Below the pieces are notes generated by a model. That model saw only the letters and a list, made by a program, of their open reading frames with translations. It was not told the DNA's origin and did not search any database. From the NCBI GenBank assembly GCA_002307065.1, contig DBTN01000037.1:103218-124495 (forward strand): DNA of 21,278 nt, written 5' to 3'. A program made the position numbers and the translations under genes. This DNA comes from Akkermansiaceae bacterium UBA1315. Its GTDB lineage: Bacteria > Verrucomicrobiota > Verrucomicrobiia > Verrucomicrobiales > Akkermansiaceae. Below, in pieces: positions 6,422 to 13,031 of this stretch; position 1 is the first letter of the stretch, and each line of letters opens with the position of its first letter.

Positions 6422-7795
6422 ATGGCCCGCCTTTCCTCATTGCACCTTTTCCCGGCGTTGATCGCCGCGGCGTCCCACGCAGGCGAGCTGACGATTACCG
6501 AAAGCCCATTTGTTGTGGAAAAGGTATTCGCCGCCAGCGTGATCCCGGTCGAACCCGTCGCGCTGCAACTCGCGGTCAAGGAGTGGGAAGATTTCCAAAT
6601 CACCCGCATCGCTCCTCACGGCAGCCAAGTGGCAGCGGGTGATGTCCTCGCCCAGTTCGATGCGACGGAGATCGACGAAAAACTTCAGGTCGCACGGGAA
6701 CGCTTGCAAACCGGACAGCTCGCGCTCGCCCAGGCCGAGCTCAAATACCGGCACCTTTCCGAAACCGTCCCGCTGCGCCTGGAGAGCCTCCGGCAATCCG
6801 CCGCACACGCGAAGGAAGAACTGGAATATTTCACCAAAACCCGCCGGAAAATCAGCGAAGAAAAAGCCGCTCTTTCCCTCAAGCGCACCCGTCAGCTTTT
6901 GGAAACGCAGGAAAAAGAGCTCGATGACTTGCTCAAAATCCACGCAACCGACGCGGAAAAAACCGCGAACGCCACCGTTTTGCGCCAACAGGATGAAGTC
7001 GCCGCCGCCGAATTCGCCCTTCGCATGGAAACGCTCGATCACGAGCGAACCATGAAGGTCCTGCTTCCCCGCCAAGCGGAAATTCTAACCCTCACTCACC
7101 GCGAGGCGGCCCTCAACCTACGCAACGCCGAAGAGGAACTCCCACGCGAACTGGAGCTCCAAAAAACCGGGCTCGAAACGCTGCGTGCCGAATCGGATCG
7201 GGAAAAAAGTCTGGTCGCCGCACTGGAAAGTGACCGCAAACTTTTCGAATTCAAAGCACCTGCCGCTGGCTGGTTTTATCACGGCGGATTTCAACAGGAA
7301 AATCCCGAGGCGATCCAAGTCGGTCATCAGTTGCCGGCAAAATCGACGTTCGCGACCTTTGTGCCTTCCGCTTCGAAATTCAAACTGGTCGCGGCCATCG
7401 ATGAAGGAAGCGCTCGCAGCCTGGCAAAAGGCCTCACCGGTGTCGCCGTGCTGACAGGCCGCGAGGATCTGGAAATCCCCGTCACGCTTACCGGTTTGGC
7501 AGAAACGCCAACGGCCAATGGTAGCTACCTCGTCGATCTTGATGCGGTTTTCCCCCAAGGATTCCATCCGATTCCGGGAAATACGCTCGAGGTGATTCTG
7601 GTCGCCTACCAAAAACCCGCCGCCATCGCAGTGCCAACCCAGGCTCTCGCCTTCGGCTCCCAAGGCTGGACGGTTGAAATGAAACTCGCCGACGGAAAAT
7701 CCGAACGCCGCCCCGTCAAACGCGGCCGGGTTTCCAAAAACTTCACCGAAATCCTCTCCGGTCTGGAAGTCGGACAGGTCATCATCGTTCCGTAA
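6422..7795 (+). CDS. HlyD/RND-type periplasmic adaptor (membrane fusion protein), orphan
   Basis: Read from the ATG at 6422 this is a 457-residue exported protein. A signal peptide (about 1-20, ending AASHAG) is followed by a lipoyl-like half (RIAPHGSQVAAGDVLAQFDA, about 63-82). A long Glu/Lys/Leu-rich coiled coil spans about 85-275. The second lipoyl half with FKAPAAGWFYHGG comes next, then a beta-barrel and a membrane-proximal domain ending GLEVGQVIIVP. That order is typical of adaptors joining an inner-membrane pump to an outer-membrane channel. An in-frame TTG at 6410 would add four residues but spoils the signal peptide. No transporter, RND pump or TolC gene lies nearby, so its partner is unknown. 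The coiled coil is long for an RND adaptor and closer to ABC-associated adaptors. Confidence 0.8.
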   Translation: MARLSSLHLFPALIAAASHAGELTITESPFVVEKVFAASVIPVEPVALQLAVKEWEDFQITRIAPHGSQVAAGDVLAQFDATEIDEKLQVARERLQTGQLALAQAELKYRHLSETVPLRLESLRQSAAHAKEELEYFTKTRRKISEEKAALSLKRTRQLLETQEKELDDLLKIHATDAEKTANATVLRQQDEVAAAEFALRMETLDHERTMKVLLPRQAEILTLTHREAALNLRNAEEELPRELELQKTGLETLRAESDREKSLVAALESDRKLFEFKAPAAGWFYHGGFQQENPEAIQVGHQLPAKSTFATFVPSASKFKLVAAIDEGSARSLAKGLTGVAVLTGREDLEIPVTLTGLAETPTANGSYLVDLDAVFPQGFHPIPGNTLEVILVAYQKPAAIAVPTQALAFGSQGWTVEMKLADGKSERRPVKRGRVSKNFTEILSGLEVGQVIIVP

Positions 7796-7842
7796 ATCCG
7801 ACGAGTTTCGAATCCCTCAAACCGGTTGATATTTCTTTCTTC

Positions 7843-7878
7843 TTATCCGCGTCCATCAACGTCCATCCGTGGATCATC
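7843..7878. repeat. Degenerate CACGGAT-type interspersed repeat
   Basis: The gap 7796-7912 contains TCCGCGTCCATCAACG followed by TCCATCCGTGGATC, i.e. the GTCCATC word twice, 10 nt apart, next to ATCCGTGGATC. It resembles a short noncoding repeat (CACGGATGGACACGGAT-like on the other strand) that I recall from intergenic regions of verrucomicrobial and planctomycete genomes. The rest of this gap shows no gene and no clear promoter. Confidence 0.4.
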
Positions 7879-7912
7879 AAATTCTTCATCTTCCGATCGT
7901 TAAACTAATTTC

Positions 7913-8707
7913 ATGAGGACACTCGACCCGCCCACCACGGTTTCCGCCGTCCTTTCGTTCGACTTTGATGGGACGCTTCACGATCCCGCGGGCGAACCAC
8001 CGGTCCCACTCGAATTTTTCGAAACCATCCGTCAGCTCCGCACGGATCACGGCGCAGTTTGGGGAATCAATACCGGCCGCTCCATGGCTCAAGTCGTGGA
8101 AGGATTGATCGAAAGCCGGTTTCCTTTCTCGCCGGACTGGGTCGTCGGCCGCGAACGCGAAATCTATTTCCCAAACGCATTCGGTCGCTGGTTGCCCCAT
8201 GAAAAATGGAACAAAACCTGTGATAAGGAAATCCACCGGCTTTTCAAAAATTCCCGAAAATTGCTCAAATCGATCCGCTCCGAGATCGAACAACACACCG
8301 GTGCCCGCTGGCTGGAAATGGAAGGCGAACCAGCCGGAGTCATCGCTCAAAGCGACGAAGAAATGGCGTGGATCGCCGAACGCGTCGCCGCTTTAACCCA
8401 AGCGGAGCCGAATCTCGGTTGGCAGCGAAATTCGATCTACTTGCGCTTCGGACACCGCAATTACCAGAAAGGCAGTAGTTTGAGCGAAGTCGCCCGGCAC
8501 TACAAAATCGGTGCCGACCGTTGTTTCGCCATTGGCGACAGTCATAATGATTTTGAAATGCTCGACGCCGCCCACGCAAAAATGAGCGCCTGCCCAGCGA
8601 ATGCCGTCGACGACATCAAAGCGGCCGTCCTGTCGCACGGCGGCTACATCGCCAAAGCCAGCCACGGCAGCGGCGCCGTCGAAGCGTTGAAGTATTATTT
8701 CGGATAA
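7913..8707 (+). CDS. HAD-superfamily phosphatase (Cof/SPP-like)
   Basis: This 264-residue soluble hydrolase shows all four HAD motifs. Motif I is SFDFDGTL with nucleophile Asp17 and general acid Asp19. Motif II is INTGRS (52-57), motif III is Lys186 in NYQKGSS, and motif IV is GDSHNDFEML (208-217) with the Mg-binding acids. The cap lies between motifs II and III (about 75-180), as in type C2 caps of Cof-like and sucrose-phosphate-phosphatase-like members. These dephosphorylate sugar phosphates or similar metabolites; the substrate is not predictable. The ATG at 7913 places motif I near the N-terminus as expected. No Shine-Dalgarno sequence precedes it. The gene converges with the cardiolipin synthase gene, with only 30 nt between stops and no clear terminator. 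Confidence 0.88.
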   Translation: MRTLDPPTTVSAVLSFDFDGTLHDPAGEPPVPLEFFETIRQLRTDHGAVWGINTGRSMAQVVEGLIESRFPFSPDWVVGREREIYFPNAFGRWLPHEKWNKTCDKEIHRLFKNSRKLLKSIRSEIEQHTGARWLEMEGEPAGVIAQSDEEMAWIAERVAALTQAEPNLGWQRNSIYLRFGHRNYQKGSSLSEVARHYKIGADRCFAIGDSHNDFEMLDAAHAKMSACPANAVDDIKAAVLSHGGYIAKASHGSGAVEALKYYFG

Positions 8708-8737
8708 TCTTTTGACGGATAAACCCGTACTCAAGCT

Positions 8738-10180
8738 TCATTGAATCGGGGAAAGCAATCTCGCGATCCGACAAGCGGCACGAAACAAAAACGGCCGATG
8801 GGTGAATCCTTCCACCTTCGCTTCCTCCGCTCGCGAAAAATCGGTTTCTAACATCTCTGTGACCTCTTTCACAAACTTCGCATCCGGTGAGAACGCCGTG
8901 ATTTCGAAATTTAACCGGAACGAGCGGTTGTCGAGATTTGCCGAACCCACCGCCGCCAACCGGTCGTCAATCAACATCACTTTCTGGTGAAGGAACCCTT
9001 GGTGATATCGGAAAATCCGAACACCAAATGGAATTGCCTGCTCGTAATAAGTGAATGCGGAAAGCCAGACCAAAAGATGATCCGGTCGCTCTGGAATCAG
9101 GATTCGCACATCCGCGCCGCGCAACGCAGCCGTTTGCAAAGCCGTCATCACCCCTTCGTCCGGCACGAAATAAGGCGAGGCAATCCATAATTTTTCCCGC
9201 GCGGTGTTCGCAGCTTCCGCCACCAGCAGCTGCCAAGAATCCCCGGTGTCGGCAGGTCCCGTGGGAATCACCGCGGCGACTTGATTTGCCGCCTCCACTT
9301 CCTTTTCCCACGTCAGCGGAAGCATCGATCCGGTCGCCCAGAACCAGTCTTCCATGAACACCAGTTGCAGCGCCTCAACCGTCGGGCCTTTCATCCGAAG
9401 ATGCGTGTCACGCCATTCGCCATACTTTTGGTCACGACCCAAGTACTCATCACCGACATTGATGCCACCGACGAACGCGACTTTGCCATCGATGACCACA
9501 ATTTTACGATGGTTGCGAAAGTTCAGTTGGAAGCGTGAGATAAACGTCCGATTGGTGCCGAAAGGCCAGCATTCGACACCCGCCTCGCGGAGTTTTTTGA
9601 GATATTCTCGCGGAAGTTTATGCGATCCAAATTCGTCGAAAAGCATCCAAACTTTCACCCCTTCCCGGGCTTTTTCGATCAACAGCTTTTGAAACCGGGT
9701 ACCAATTCGGTCGTTCTTAACGATATAAAAATTCACGCATAGATATTCCTTCGCCGCGCGGATCTCCTTAAAAATGTCTCGGAAGGTTTCTTCCCCATCG
9801 ATCAGTAACTTGAGTTCGTTCCCATCGGTGAAAGGCATTCCACCGAGGTACTTTGCGGTCCGCGAAAAGGCGTCGTCCTCCGGCAGCTTCACCTCATGAA
9901 TGGAAACGATTTGATACATCTTTTCCGCCAGTTTGCCCAACCGGTCATCATTCTCCCGACGCGCCCGGACATATCCGGAAAATCGGGTGCGCCCGAGCAG
10001 CCAGTATAACGGAATGGCGACGTAGGGAAAGGTGATGAGCGAAACCACCCAAGCGATCGTCCCCTGCGACGTCCTTACATGCATCACCGCATGGATCACA
10101 TGAAGCGCACCAAGAATATGCATGAAGACGACGCCCGCGACCCCCAACCAAGCCGCCGCTTCCGGATGAAGAAAATCCAT
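8738..10180 (-). CDS. cls: Cardiolipin synthase (phospholipase D family)
   Basis: Cls condenses two phosphatidylglycerol molecules into cardiolipin and glycerol at the inner membrane. The 480 residues begin with two membrane helices (about 10-33 and 41-62; the second ends PLYWLLGRTRF), the usual Cls anchor. Two HKD motifs follow: H224-K226-D231 in HRKIVVIDGKVAFVGGIN and H398-K400-D405 in HQKVMLIDDRLAAVGSAN, each followed by the expected Gly-x-x-Asn region. SANLDNRSFRLNFE is highly diagnostic. Length and layout match ClsA-type enzymes. It is the last gene of the minus-strand run that begins at the Fur-like gene, 39 nt after an unknown protein. The ATG at 10178-10180 lies just before the first helix. 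Confidence 0.95.
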   Translation of the reverse strand: MDFLHPEAAAWLGVAGVVFMHILGALHVIHAVMHVRTSQGTIAWVVSLITFPYVAIPLYWLLGRTRFSGYVRARRENDDRLGKLAEKMYQIVSIHEVKLPEDDAFSRTAKYLGGMPFTDGNELKLLIDGEETFRDIFKEIRAAKEYLCVNFYIVKNDRIGTRFQKLLIEKAREGVKVWMLFDEFGSHKLPREYLKKLREAGVECWPFGTNRTFISRFQLNFRNHRKIVVIDGKVAFVGGINVGDEYLGRDQKYGEWRDTHLRMKGPTVEALQLVFMEDWFWATGSMLPLTWEKEVEAANQVAAVIPTGPADTGDSWQLLVAEAANTAREKLWIASPYFVPDEGVMTALQTAALRGADVRILIPERPDHLLVWLSAFTYYEQAIPFGVRIFRYHQGFLHQKVMLIDDRLAAVGSANLDNRSFRLNFEITAFSPDAKFVKEVTEMLETDFSRAEEAKVEGFTHRPFLFRAACRIARLLSPIQ

Positions 10181-10219
10181 TGGAGAAACCTACGCCATCC
10201 GGGATCGAGCACAAGCCTT

Positions 10220-10945
10220 TCAACCGGTTTTCCGCAATTGATAAAAGTGCCAGCGGATCTCCTCAAGATATGCCTTTACGCTTGGATATCTTTTCTCCGG
10301 ATCAAGCATTCCCACCGATAACCGCTCGGAGGGTAATAGCGCTGCGATCGATGTGACCGCCTCATAAAGCGGTCCACGCATTTGAAGCCTCAGCGGCTTT
10401 TTCTGAAAAAAGATCGTGCTGGTTTCGGTTAAAGAAAGTTTCAGCCGATAAGGATCGGATAAGAAAAAGAACTCGATCCGGAATTCCGCGATTTCCTCCG
10501 GGCGATACGTTCTTTCGACCCTTGGAGATCGTTCCTTGCTGCTGCTTTGCGAAATCACCCGATCCTCCGGGCGCAATTTCAAATCCGTCAGCAAACCACC
10601 ACTGATAAAGACAAGATCGTCGAGCGCTCGCAACGATTCCCGGCCCATGGAATCGGTGAAACGCAGCCATTCGCCCTCGATATCCAGCCGCTGCATCTGA
10701 AAATCCAGGGGCAAAACCGGAACGTCCTCATCGGCGACAAGCTCGGTCGGAAAATTCCGTTGGTTCAACTGAGCCTGCAATTTCAACGCCTCCTCCCGTG
10801 GCAGATTTGAGATCACCACGCCGTAAAGATCGCGATAATGCCGATCAAGATCCGCACGCGGGACGCCCCCCGTCGCAGCGTGCAAAAAAGAATCACGCTC
10901 GATCGGTGGATCAAGCGTGATTTGCAAAAGGCTGAAAGTGGACAC
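10220..10945 (-). CDS. Conserved-looking protein of unknown function
   Basis: I do not recognise this 241-residue protein. It lacks a signal peptide and membrane helices, so it should be cytoplasmic. The first 70 residues (ITLDPPIERDSFLHAATG, then YGVVISNLPREEALKLQAQL and NFPTELVADED) look like a small alpha/beta module in which a helix selects between aligned residues, reminiscent of ACT- or SPOR-like folds. The rest is mostly predicted beta with charged stretches such as SSSKERSPRVERTYRPEE (about 134-151). It sits between ndk (37-nt gap) and cls (39-nt gap) on the same strand, which suggests a shared transcript but not a function. Codon use resembles its neighbours, so it is a genuine gene. 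Confidence 0.75.
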   Translation of the reverse strand: MSTFSLLQITLDPPIERDSFLHAATGGVPRADLDRHYRDLYGVVISNLPREEALKLQAQLNQRNFPTELVADEDVPVLPLDFQMQRLDIEGEWLRFTDSMGRESLRALDDLVFISGGLLTDLKLRPEDRVISQSSSKERSPRVERTYRPEEIAEFRIEFFFLSDPYRLKLSLTETSTIFFQKKPLRLQMRGPLYEAVTSIAALLPSERLSVGMLDPEKRYPSVKAYLEEIRWHFYQLRKTG

Positions 10946-10982
10946 GGTTTTTTACCTAACCGGTCCGTGCTGAAAAATCAGC

Positions 10983-11420
10983 TTAAAACTCGAACACTTC
11001 GCCCGGCTTGAAGAAGCGCTTCAGCTCGTCAGCCGCAGCTTCCGGAGAATCCGAAGCGTGGCAAACGTTGCGCATCTTCGAGTCGGAATCCTTAAATCCA
11101 AAATCGCCGCGGATTGTACCGGCAGGCGCTTGGGTGGAATCCGTCGGACCGAGCAGATCACGAACGCGGCTGATCACGTTTTCGCCTTCGAGGGCGAGAG
11201 CGATCACCGGTGCTTCCTGCATGAAGCCGCGAACCGATGGAAAGAAAGGTTTGTCGGCGATGTGCGAGTAATGCTCCGCAAGGATTTCATCGCTCAGAGC
11301 GAGCATTTTGATGCCGCGGATTTTGAAACCCTCGGCTTGAAAGCGGGAGAGGACCTGGCCGGTCAGATCTTTCTGAACAGCGTCGGGTTTAAATAAGATG
11401 AGCGTAGTCTCAAGAGCCAT
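10983..11420 (-). CDS. ndk: Nucleoside diphosphate kinase
   Basis: Ndk moves the gamma-phosphate from ATP to nucleoside diphosphates through a phospho-histidine and balances NTP pools in the cytoplasm. The 145 residues start METTLILFKPDAV-like (MALETTLILFKPDAVQKD), with the catalytic lysine K11. The active site is RNVCHASDSPEAAADEL with His121 as the phosphorylated residue. The segment before it, RGDFGFKDSDSKMRNVCH, is two to three residues longer than the common RGDF-x-x-x-x-GRNVIH. Such insertions exist in other bacterial Ndks and need not affect function. The gene lies 75 nt downstream of sufD on the same strand. That gap is wide enough for its own promoter and contains a short inverted repeat. 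Confidence 0.97.
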   Translation of the reverse strand: MALETTLILFKPDAVQKDLTGQVLSRFQAEGFKIRGIKMLALSDEILAEHYSHIADKPFFPSVRGFMQEAPVIALALEGENVISRVRDLLGPTDSTQAPAGTIRGDFGFKDSDSKMRNVCHASDSPEAAADELKRFFKPGEVFEF

Positions 11421-11449
11421 GGAAGCGAAGTAGGTGCGAGAATCCCCTT

Positions 11450-11466
11450 GTGCAAGACTTTTGCAC
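11450..11466. promoter_or_regulatory. Short inverted repeat in the sufD-ndk gap
   Basis: GTGCAA (11450-11455) and TTGCAC (11461-11466) flank a 5-nt spacer. On the minus strand, TTGCAC followed 17 nt later by TACTTC could be a weak promoter for ndk overlapping this repeat. There is no T-run, so a terminator is unlikely. Weak evidence. Confidence 0.3.
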
Positions 11467-11495
11467 GGACCGGACAGGCGAATTGCCGGGGATCC

Positions 11496-12779
11496 TTAGA
11501 CCGGATTTGCGATGCGATCGAATTTCTCGTCGATGAAACGGATGATCAATTCTTCAACCGGTTCGTTTTTCAATCGTTCGACGACTTCCACGGAAAACCC
11601 GCGAGCGATCAACTGGCGCGCGTTCACCGGATCGATCCCGCGGGCACGAAGATAGAAAATTTCTTCATCGCTGACCTGGGACGAGGTGCTCCCGTGGGAA
11701 CATTTCACCTGATCGGCATTGATTTCCAAACCGGGCATGGAATTCGCCTCGCAAGTATCACTCATCAATAGGTTCCGACAGGTCTGATACGCATCGGTGT
11801 GATGGGCATTTTCATCCACAAAAATCAGACCGGAGAAAATCGTCTTCGAAAGATCGTAAAGCGAGTTTTTATAAAGCAGATCCGAGTAAGCACCCGGAGA
11901 TGCATGGTGCTGGAACGTTCGTTGATCATACTCTTGCTCATGGCTCGGAATCGAAACCGAAAGCATATCCGATCGGGAACCGGTTCCATTCAGACTCGAA
12001 AGCGACTCGTTGCGGGCCCAGGACGCACCGGTATTCAGAATGAATCCCGTCGCCGAAGCATCGCGATCGGTTGACGTTTCATTGATCTGAATGATCCGCG
12101 TTTGTTCGTTGAAATTCTGAATCGCGATGTAATCAAGCTTGGATCCCGGACCGGCCGAAAGGTCATTCACGGCGATCGCAAGACCGGGACTCATATCATC
12201 CGCCGAGCGGAAAAGATCGACGACGCGGACTTTCGCATGTTTTCCCGTTACGATCAACGTGTGGGGAAACGTGACGACATTTTCACCAGCGATCCAATGA
12301 TGCACTTCGATCGTTCCTTCGACTTCGACGTTATCGGGAACGTGGACAAACAAACCATTGGTCAGCGACGCTTCATGCCACGCGGCGAACTTGGCCGAAC
12401 CCAGCCGCGTTTCCTGTTTCATGAAATGTTTTTCGACCAAATCGCTGTGCGAAACGAGCGCCTCGGAAAGCGGCAAACAGATGACATGTTCCGGCAGATC
12501 CGCTTCGGAAAAAACGAGCGAATCATTCACGAAGACGAACTTGGCGACCGGTTGTTCCAAACCCGTCGAGCGCGCGATCAGATCATTCGCAGACGTGGCG
12601 TCGGCGGTCTTGAATTCGCTGAAATCGAGCTGCTTGATATTCGCGAAGCGCCATGGCTCATCGCCGCGCTTCGGAGTCGGCATCGCGAGATAACGGTCCC
12701 ACGCCGCCTTTTGGCGATCAGCAAACCACTTGGGAAAAAAGGCGGGAGTTGTAGGAGCTGTAGTGAGCATCGAGGACAT
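11496..12779 (-). CDS. sufD: Fe-S assembly scaffold protein SufD
   Basis: SufD pairs with SufB on two SufC ATPases to form the SufBC2D scaffold on which Fe-S clusters are built. The 427 residues show the helical N-terminus (PTPKRGDEPWRFANIKQLDF), a long right-handed parallel beta-helix, and the diagnostic C-terminal LEINADQVKCSHGST with Cys360 and His362; the His is the residue implicated in cluster formation at the SufB-SufD interface. The helical C-terminus (DPVNARQLIARGF) is normal. The ATG at 12777-12779 is 10 nt after the hicA-like stop, so translation probably depends on reading through that remnant. MSSM offers a second ATG three codons in. It completes sufCBD here; sufS and sufE/sufU are not in the window. 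Confidence 0.96.
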   Translation of the reverse strand: MSSMLTTAPTTPAFFPKWFADRQKAAWDRYLAMPTPKRGDEPWRFANIKQLDFSEFKTADATSANDLIARSTGLEQPVAKFVFVNDSLVFSEADLPEHVICLPLSEALVSHSDLVEKHFMKQETRLGSAKFAAWHEASLTNGLFVHVPDNVEVEGTIEVHHWIAGENVVTFPHTLIVTGKHAKVRVVDLFRSADDMSPGLAIAVNDLSAGPGSKLDYIAIQNFNEQTRIIQINETSTDRDASATGFILNTGASWARNESLSSLNGTGSRSDMLSVSIPSHEQEYDQRTFQHHASPGAYSDLLYKNSLYDLSKTIFSGLIFVDENAHHTDAYQTCRNLLMSDTCEANSMPGLEINADQVKCSHGSTSSQVSDEEIFYLRARGIDPVNARQLIARGFSVEVVERLKNEPVEELIIRFIDEKFDRIANPV

Positions 12780-12789
12780 TTTGTAGGAC

Positions 12790-12969
12790 CTAAGGCAGAG
12801 AAAGTTTTTTAAGGATGGACTTGGCGAGGTGCTCTTTGATCTCCAGATGGCGCGGAACCGGTTGGTAGGCTTTTGTCTCCTTGTCTGAAACCAATCGTGG
12901 CAACCCTCCGTGGCGGATCAGTTTACAACCCAAATCCGTGAGTTTTCGGACGAGATCTGCCCGTTTCAC
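12790..12969 (-). CDS. hicA: HicA-like toxin remnant with catalytic His lost by paired frameshifts
   Basis: The 59 residues from GTG at 12969 read MKRADLVRKLTDLGCKLIRH, GG, then LPRLVSD, KETKAYQPVPRHLEIKE and HLAKSILKKLSLP. That is a HicA mRNA-interferase (double-stranded-RNA-binding fold) in length and in both halves. HicA normally has G-G/S-x-H-D-W-Y/F after the first strand; here residues 23-29 are LPRLVSD. Shifting one base, 12902-12885 on the minus strand encodes C-H-D-W-F-Q, exactly the missing active site. One inserted base after GGA-GGG and one lost base about 20 nt later explain this and restore the frame. The GTG overlaps the TGA of the 17-codon hicB-like ORF (GTGA). A TTG at 13008 could add 13 residues but ignores that coupling. 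I infer an inactive toxin; sequencing error must be excluded. Confidence 0.75.
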   Translation of the reverse strand: MKRADLVRKLTDLGCKLIRHGGLPRLVSDKETKAYQPVPRHLEIKEHLAKSILKKLSLP

Positions 12970-13019
12970 GCAACAGCAAGTTCTTCTTCGTCTTTCCACC
13001 AAGTGCAACGAGTTTTCAT
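12966..13019 (-). pseudogene. hicB: 17-codon hicB remnant (internally deleted antitoxin)
   Basis: ATG at 13019 opens MKTRCTWWKDEEELAVA and stops at TGA 12968-12966, overlapping the hicA GTG. From memory of this HicB subfamily, antitoxins begin MK-x-R-x-T-x-W-x-D and end E-L-x-V-A just before a GTGA or ATGA overlap with hicA. Here the two ends are joined and the roughly 50-60 central residues, including the partial RNase-H-like core, are gone. The GAAGAAGAA run at the junction may mark a deletion between short repeats. It starts 12 nt after the sufB stop. Without a core it cannot neutralise a toxin. It may still act as a tiny translated leader that couples hicA and sufD to sufB. The assignment is an inference from two short matches and the genomic position. 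Confidence 0.55.
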
Positions 13020-13031
13020 AACTTAATGATA

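Noticed and set aside
12102..12812. A 236-codon plus-strand frame opposite sufD
   Set aside because: SufD signature residues are encoded on the minus strand; the plus frame has no family resemblance.
12970..13008. HicA product starting at TTG 13008
   Set aside because: The added 13 residues are Arg/Cys-rich and overlap the 17-codon ORF out of frame; the GTG at 12969 in the GTGA overlap gives the usual HicA N-terminus.
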